Source of the DNA: JAVVSR01 sp964604875
GTDB lineage: Bacteria; Bacillota; Clostridia; Christensenellales; CAG-917
DNA length: 28,393 nt
Reading direction: 5' to 3'
Assembly: GCA_964604875.1 (NCBI GenBank)
Contig: CAZSAC010000020.1
Coordinates: forward strand, 1-28,393
The position numbers and the translations under genes were made by a program. Of the stretch, positions 24,012 through 28,393 are shown in pieces (position 1 is the first letter of the stretch; every line of letters starts with the position of its first letter). The notes under the pieces are model-generated. The model was not told the origin of the DNA and searched no databases. It saw nothing but the letters and a program-made list of their open reading frames with translations.

Positions 24012-25583
24012 ATGATACAAACTTTATGCGCGTTTTCCGACGTGCTTATGAACATTCTATATGTGCTTGCGGCTTTGTGTATGCTGATGTTTATGATAGT
24101 TGTACACGAGTTTGGACATTATTTGGCAGGTCGGAAGCTTGGTTTTCAGATAAATGAGTTTGCCATAGGTTTTGGTCCGCCGATTTTTAAAAGAAAATCC
24201 AAAAAATGCGGGCAGTTTTCAATAAGACCGATTCCGCTTGGCGGGTTTTGCGCTTTTGAGGGCGAAGACGACGACAGCGAAAATCCCGGCGCATTTAACA
24301 ATAAGGCGCCTTGGAAGCGTATTATTGTGCTTTTTGCGGGCGCATTTTTCAACTTTGTTTCAGCGATGATTATCATTACGATTTTCTTTTCGGCGTACGG
24401 TGAAAGCGTATCGGTGGTTTCCACGCTCTATCCCGACGGCGAAGCGATTCGTTCTCAAACCGTTCAGGAAGGCGATATAATTTTGTCGGTGAACGGAAAA
24501 ACCAAACATATTTTGACAAGCGACGATTTTACAGATATGTTTGAGTCTTGCGGAGATACCGCTGAAATCAAGGTTTTAAGAGATGGTAAAACCTTAAAGT
24601 TTACAATAAAAAAGGGCGCGTATTCCTATGTTGCGCCAATAGCTGAGGCTGACTTCTATCAAATTTTGCGCATTGTAGACAACCAATATGTTGCCGTCAA
24701 TATCTTGCCGACGGATAAATTGGTTTCTATTGGCGGAAAAAATGTTTCCAGAATGGACCCCGACGAATTGCAACAAAAGAAACAAAACATTCAAAGCAGT
24801 ACGGAATTGGTTTTTGAAAGAAACGGAGAGGAAATTTCGTGTTTTGTTACTGTTGTAAAAAAGGGAGATAGGTTGCGTTCTATCGATGGCGTTTTTCTTC
24901 CGGCTGTTTCCGACGCTGAATATGCCGAGCTTTTAAGCAAAATGAAGCAAGGAAGCGTTATTGCGTTTGGGCAAACCTTGACTATTGACGGAATGACAGG
25001 CAATTACAGCGTTCCGATTTTGGTGGATTCAAGTTCCATATGCTCATTTTCGGGCAGCGTTATTTCCGACTTTGGCGCAGATTATATATCTGAAGATTTC
25101 CGCTTTACCGCGGTTAGTCCCGACGCTGAAAATCCCGATGGATTAGAAACGTACGGCTTTGGCTTTACTCGTCAGCTTTCAAACGAAAAACTAGGGTTTT
25201 TCCGCTCACTCGGGCGAAGCTTTACCTATAGCTTTTTCGTTGTATTTAAAATATTAGCCCTGTTGGGCGCATTGATTACAGGCAAAATGTCGCTTGCAAG
25301 CGCAGGCGGACCGATTACCGTTATATCAACAGTCAGCAGTGGGTTGGCTCAAGGCGGAATGCCGTATTTAATTTATATCACGTGTATATTGTCTGCAAAC
25401 TTAGCCGTGATGAACTTGCTTCCTATCCCCGCGCTAGACGGTTCTAAAATTGTGTTTACTGCAATTGAATGGATAAGAGGTAAACCTATAAATCGAAAAG
25501 TTGAAGCAATAATACACACAATTGGTTTGGTTCTTCTTTTCGGATTTACTATATTTATTGATATTTTCCATATGGTGAGTTGA
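24012..25583 (+). CDS. rseP: RseP/RasP-type site-2 intramembrane metalloprotease, long form
   Basis: Zinc metalloprotease that cuts membrane proteins such as anti-sigma factors and signal peptide remnants. The active site is VVHEFGHYLAG, with HEFGH at 32-36, in the first transmembrane helix. The second zinc-ligand site is NLLPIPALDGSK with Asp476. A PDZ domain lies at about 130-200 (EGDIILSVNGKT). A second, degenerate PDZ-like stretch follows at about 235-300 (LVSIGGKNVSRMD), and perhaps more to 400. At 523 residues it is about 100 longer than B. subtilis RasP, the extra length being in the extracytoplasmic region. GAGGT at the end of dxr serves as SD; ATG 24048 is an alternative start. Confidence 0.94.
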   Translation: MIQTLCAFSDVLMNILYVLAALCMLMFMIVVHEFGHYLAGRKLGFQINEFAIGFGPPIFKRKSKKCGQFSIRPIPLGGFCAFEGEDDDSENPGAFNNKAPWKRIIVLFAGAFFNFVSAMIIITIFFSAYGESVSVVSTLYPDGEAIRSQTVQEGDIILSVNGKTKHILTSDDFTDMFESCGDTAEIKVLRDGKTLKFTIKKGAYSYVAPIAEADFYQILRIVDNQYVAVNILPTDKLVSIGGKNVSRMDPDELQQKKQNIQSSTELVFERNGEEISCFVTVVKKGDRLRSIDGVFLPAVSDAEYAELLSKMKQGSVIAFGQTLTIDGMTGNYSVPILVDSSSICSFSGSVISDFGADYISEDFRFTAVSPDAENPDGLETYGFGFTRQLSNEKLGFFRSLGRSFTYSFFVVFKILALLGALITGKMSLASAGGPITVISTVSSGLAQGGMPYLIYITCILSANLAVMNLLPIPALDGSKIVFTAIEWIRGKPINRKVEAIIHTIGLVLLFGFTIFIDIFHMVS

Positions 25584-25584
25584 T

Positions 25585-26628
25585 ATGATGACCAGAAAAA
25601 TTCACGTTGGCAATATGACAATCGGAGGCGACTCTTGTGTAAGCATACAGTCAATGTGCAATACGAAAACTGATAAAGTTGAAGAAACCGTTGCCCAGAT
25701 TTTGTCTTTGGAAAGTCTGGGTTGCGACATTGTTCGGGTTACGGCAAACACAACCGAAGCCGCAACCGCAATAAAGAATATTGTAAAACAAATTCATATA
25801 CCGTTGGTTGCCGACATTCATTTTGATTATAGACTAGCTTTACTTTCTGCTGAAAACGGCGCTTCAAAAATTAGGATAAATCCCGGAAATATCGGTGGAG
25901 TTGAAAAAATAAAATATGTTGCCGATTTTTTAAAAGAAAGGAAAATTCCAATTAGAATTGGCGTAAACGAGGGCTCTTTGGACAAAAGCTTGTCACATTT
26001 ACCTCGTGTTGACGCATTGGTTCAAAGCGCGTTGGATAACGTTTCGGCGTTGGAAAACGTCGGTTTTTATGATATTGTTGTTTCAATAAAGTCGTCGTCG
26101 GTTAAAAATACTGTTGAAGCAAACAAAAAATTCTCCGCTGTGTGCGATTGTCCGCTACATATTGGAGTTACCGAGGCGGGGACTTATAAACGTGGCATTA
26201 TTAAAAACTCGGTGGGAATAGGCGCGTTGCTTTTAGACGGGATTGGCAATACGGTTAGGGTATCCTTGGCAGATAAGCCTGAAGAAGAGGTTATTGCCGC
26301 AAATATGCTTTTAAAAAGTTTGGAGCTTAGAAAAGGCGTGGAAATTATTGCGTGTCCCACCTGCGGTAGAACAAATATCAATGTTATTGAGTTTGCCGAT
26401 AAGCTTGAACGCTTGACTGCAAATATAAATAAAAACATCAAAATTGCCGTTATGGGTTGTATTGTAAACGGAGTGGGCGAATCCGGCGATGCAGATTTTG
26501 GAGTCGCTGGGGGAAAGGAGCGCTCGGCAATATTTAAAGATGGAAATGTGATAAAAACTGTTGAAAACTGCAATATACTATGCGAATTGGAAGGGTTATT
26601 GAAAGAATTTACTGATGAAAAAATTTGA
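25585..26628 (+). CDS. ispG: 4-hydroxy-3-methylbut-2-enyl diphosphate synthase (flavodoxin)
   Basis: Penultimate enzyme of the MEP pathway, a [4Fe-4S] protein that converts MEcPP to HMBPP. The 347 residues show the TIM-barrel motifs VRVTANTTEAA, PLVADIHFDYRLAL, KIRINPGNIG and IRIGVNEGSL. The cluster ligands are CPTCGR (Cys257, Cys260) and GCIVNGVGE (Cys292, with Glu299 as the probable fourth ligand). It is oxygen-sensitive in the family, which suits an anaerobe. ATG 25585 is immediately followed by a second ATG at 25588; either could be used. The stop overlaps the next gene by 14 nt. Confidence 0.97.
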   Translation: MMTRKIHVGNMTIGGDSCVSIQSMCNTKTDKVEETVAQILSLESLGCDIVRVTANTTEAATAIKNIVKQIHIPLVADIHFDYRLALLSAENGASKIRINPGNIGGVEKIKYVADFLKERKIPIRIGVNEGSLDKSLSHLPRVDALVQSALDNVSALENVGFYDIVVSIKSSSVKNTVEANKKFSAVCDCPLHIGVTEAGTYKRGIIKNSVGIGALLLDGIGNTVRVSLADKPEEEVIAANMLLKSLELRKGVEIIACPTCGRTNINVIEFADKLERLTANINKNIKIAVMGCIVNGVGESGDADFGVAGGKERSAIFKDGNVIKTVENCNILCELEGLLKEFTDEKI

Positions 26629-28324
26629 TGAGGCTATAAAAGAGCTGACAAAACTAAAATATCCATACATACGATTTGTTAGGGCGGAATATTCTGTTTC
26701 TGCCAATAAACTTACCATATTCTTTTTAATACGCTATGACAAGTTGGACGACGGCAGCTTTTCCGATAAGGAAAAGGCTGAAATTAATTCTGCGTGCGCA
26801 ACTCTTCTATCCGACGAAATTACCTTCACGGTAAAGTATGTTAAAGCTTGCGCCGACGTTGAAACTGTCAGAACAAAATTTTTGCAATATCTTTCAAAAC
26901 GAGAGCCTATAATATGCCAACAGCTACAAGACGACAGCATAGATATTTGCGTTGAGGAGTCTTATATTAGTATATCGGTGATTTCCTTATCTAATATAAA
27001 TTCCATAATCAATGACGAGTCTTTTAAAGAAAACTTATTGAGTTATTTATATGAAAACTTTGTTGAAGATATCACGCTAAATTTTTGTGAAAAATATGTA
27101 GATGATACAAAAAAAGCGCAGATTATTGAAAAAATCAAAGAAAACTTTGATAAACACTCCAAAAAGAATGAAATTCTTGTAAATGACGAAGGCGTTGTTA
27201 TCAAAAAACCGAACGCTTTTGACGACTTGTTTTCCGACAACGAGGAAACTATTGTAATTTCTCAAAACGCGCGGTTAGTCAATTTAAAAACGCAGGATTG
27301 TCTTTTCGGCAACCGTATGCCAACAAGTATGCCGTGCTACATAACCGACATTAAAGACAGCTATGAGCACGCAGTCATATGCGGTACTGTTTCCAGCGTG
27401 CGTAAACTGGAATATGCAAACAAAAACTTTAACAAGGTTTTAAATCCTAAGGCTAGGTTTAAGCCCAATACCAAGGACGAAAAGCTGGCGCGGTATGTTT
27501 TCAATCTAAACGATACAACGGGCATTTTTCCCGTTATATGTTTTCCGCAGTGCTTGTCCAGCGAGAAACTGGATACTTTTTTGACGGACGGCGCAACGGT
27601 TGTTTGCGAGGGAAAACTTAAGGTAAACAACTATGAAGAGTTTCAAATGACGGCAGATTGTATTTGGCTTGCAGATATTGATTTTTCGTCCATCAATGCA
27701 GAACTTCCCAAAATGCGTGAAAACGCAAATTACCGCATAGTTTTCCCCGAAAAATATCGTGAAAGCGTGCAGGCAAGCATTGACGATTTGGAGCATTCAA
27801 TACAAATCCCCGCATATTTAAGAGGCAAAACCTTTGTTGCGTTTGACTTGGAGACCACGGGGCTTGACGTACGGACGGTTAGTATTGTGCAAATTGGAGC
27901 AGTTAAAATCGCCGACGGGAAAATTGTTGAGACGTTCCATTCTTTGGTTAATCCGATGTGCGCTATCCCGCCAGAGACCACAAAAATCCACGGAATAACC
28001 GACGATATGGTTGTATCTGCGCCCGAGTTTTCGGATATTCTACCTGATTTTTATAAGTTTACAAGAGGTTGTACGCTTGTCGGACAAAACTTATTTGGCT
28101 ATGACTTGCCGATTTTAAACCGCTTGGCCAAAGACGGTGGCTATGTTTTTGATAATCCAACACTAGATACGCTTATTATCGCAAAGCAACATATAAATTT
28201 GCCTAGATATAATCTGGATATGCTGTGTAAGCATTTCGGGGTTATCCTTGTAAACGCCCACAGCGCCGACGCCGACGCGCTTGCCACGTCAAAATGCTTT
28301 ATGAAATTGGCAGAAAAACTATAA
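26615..28324 (+). CDS. PolC-like protein with OB fold and DEDDh exonuclease but no polymerase
   Basis: A 569-residue protein at the usual polC position after ispG. Residues 1-190 resemble the PolC N-terminal region (FLQYLSKREPIICQQLQ and flanks). Residues about 225-357 look like the OB domain (AVICGTVSSVRKLE, YVFNLNDTTGIFPVICF, TVVCEGKLKVNNYEEF). Residues 404-569 are a complete DEDDh 3'-5' exonuclease: VAFDLETTG (Asp411, Glu413), HGITDDMV, GQNLFGYDLPIL (Asp497) and HSADAD (His549, Asp554). In true PolC, about 1400 residues, the PHP domain surrounds the exonuclease and the polymerase follows. Here only about 45 residues separate OB and exonuclease, and the frame ends cleanly. It overlaps ispG by 14 nt. 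It probably trims or proofreads DNA; an RNA substrate is possible. Family membership is by motif, not by alignment. Confidence 0.85.
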   Translation: MKKFDEAIKELTKLKYPYIRFVRAEYSVSANKLTIFFLIRYDKLDDGSFSDKEKAEINSACATLLSDEITFTVKYVKACADVETVRTKFLQYLSKREPIICQQLQDDSIDICVEESYISISVISLSNINSIINDESFKENLLSYLYENFVEDITLNFCEKYVDDTKKAQIIEKIKENFDKHSKKNEILVNDEGVVIKKPNAFDDLFSDNEETIVISQNARLVNLKTQDCLFGNRMPTSMPCYITDIKDSYEHAVICGTVSSVRKLEYANKNFNKVLNPKARFKPNTKDEKLARYVFNLNDTTGIFPVICFPQCLSSEKLDTFLTDGATVVCEGKLKVNNYEEFQMTADCIWLADIDFSSINAELPKMRENANYRIVFPEKYRESVQASIDDLEHSIQIPAYLRGKTFVAFDLETTGLDVRTVSIVQIGAVKIADGKIVETFHSLVNPMCAIPPETTKIHGITDDMVVSAPEFSDILPDFYKFTRGCTLVGQNLFGYDLPILNRLAKDGGYVFDNPTLDTLIIAKQHINLPRYNLDMLCKHFGVILVNAHSADADALATSKCFMKLAEKL

Positions 28325-28332
28325 GATAGTTT
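28316..28332 (+). terminator. Weak possible terminator hairpin
   Basis: AAACTAT (28316-28322) and ATAGTTT (28326-28332) form a 7-bp AT-rich stem with a 3-nt loop that includes the stop codon of the polC-like gene. It is followed only by ATTCTTAATT, a poor T-run, so termination here would be weak. Confidence 0.25.
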
Positions 28333-28340
28333 ATTCTTAA

Positions 28341-28369
28341 TTGACATTTTATATATTAAATTTTATAAT
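28341..28369 (+). promoter_or_regulatory. Consensus sigma-A promoter at the right end
   Basis: TTGACA (28341-28346) and TATAAT (28364-28369) are both perfect, with 17-bp spacing. Transcription would start near 28376 and run out of the window. It marks the start of a new, probably strongly expressed unit (I cannot see what it encodes) and supports the end of the operon at 28324. Confidence 0.85.
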
Positions 28370-28393
28370 TAAATAATATTATTGTATACAGAG

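Noticed and set aside
26615..28324. Simple frameshift or truncation of an ordinary polC
   Set aside because: The exonuclease is complete to its natural end, the PHP segment that should lie between OB and exonuclease is also missing, and the next 69 nt hold a promoter and no continuation in any frame. A wider assembly error cannot be excluded.
1..28393. CRISPR arrays, insertion sequences, phage genes, tRNA or rRNA genes
   Set aside because: No repeat-spacer pattern, transposase or integrase motif, or tRNA/rRNA-like conserved segment was seen on either strand.

Overview
The window reads as core chromosome of an endospore-forming, AT-rich low-GC Gram-positive bacterium, most likely a member of class Clostridia. 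The reasons are the spoIIGA-sigE-sigG cluster, an uninterrupted sigK, a class A type RNase P RNA (Bacilli usually carry class B), strong Shine-Dalgarno (SD) sites, and the conserved order rpsB-tsf-pyrH-frr-uppS-cdsA-dxr-rseP-ispG. I cannot place it more finely. I see no insertion sequences, phage genes, CRISPR arrays, tRNA or rRNA genes.

Layout. (1) 1-2447 is the early-sporulation sigma cluster: a Spo0A box, spoIIGA (the protease that processes pro-SigE), sigE, and sigG behind a hairpin that covers its SD. (2) 2451-4203 holds ylmC on the minus strand, facing sigG, then nrdR (with a NrdR-box-like palindrome in its own promoter) and an RluA-type pseudouridine synthase. (3) 4243-4641 is rnpB with a near-perfect sigma-A promoter, ending in a hairpin terminator that also serves sigK, which runs on the minus strand at 4648-5346. 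(4) 5486-12892 is one giant gene for a cyclic beta-1,2-glucan synthase-like protein of 2468 residues. (5) 12960-17114 is rarA (predicted leaderless), an ABC exporter ATPase and permease, and ruvX. (6) 17146-17752 is a DUF1292 gene with its own promoter and leader and a cysteine-rich tail. (7) 17832-28332 is the translation, nucleotide, lipid and isoprenoid supercluster: rpsB-tsf, pyrH, then frr-orf62-uppS-cdsA-dxr-rseP-ispG and a final polC-like gene. A new consensus promoter at 28341-28369 starts the next unit.

How the genes fit together. The sporulation genes give a chain from Spo0A to SpoIIGA/SigE to SigG and SigK. dxr and ispG make isoprenoid precursors (MEP pathway), UppS makes the undecaprenyl carrier, and CdsA makes CDP-diacylglycerol, so the last operon links ribosome function to envelope lipid synthesis.

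The most unusual object is the last gene. At the place where Firmicutes normally carry polC there is a complete 569-residue ORF with a PolC-like N-terminal region, an OB fold and an intact DEDDh proofreading exonuclease, but no PHP domain and no polymerase. Other points of interest are the SD-covering hairpin before sigG, the predicted leaderless rarA mRNA, the structured rpsB leader, the metallothionein-like tail on DUF1292, and the cyclic glucan synthase in a spore former next to sigK.
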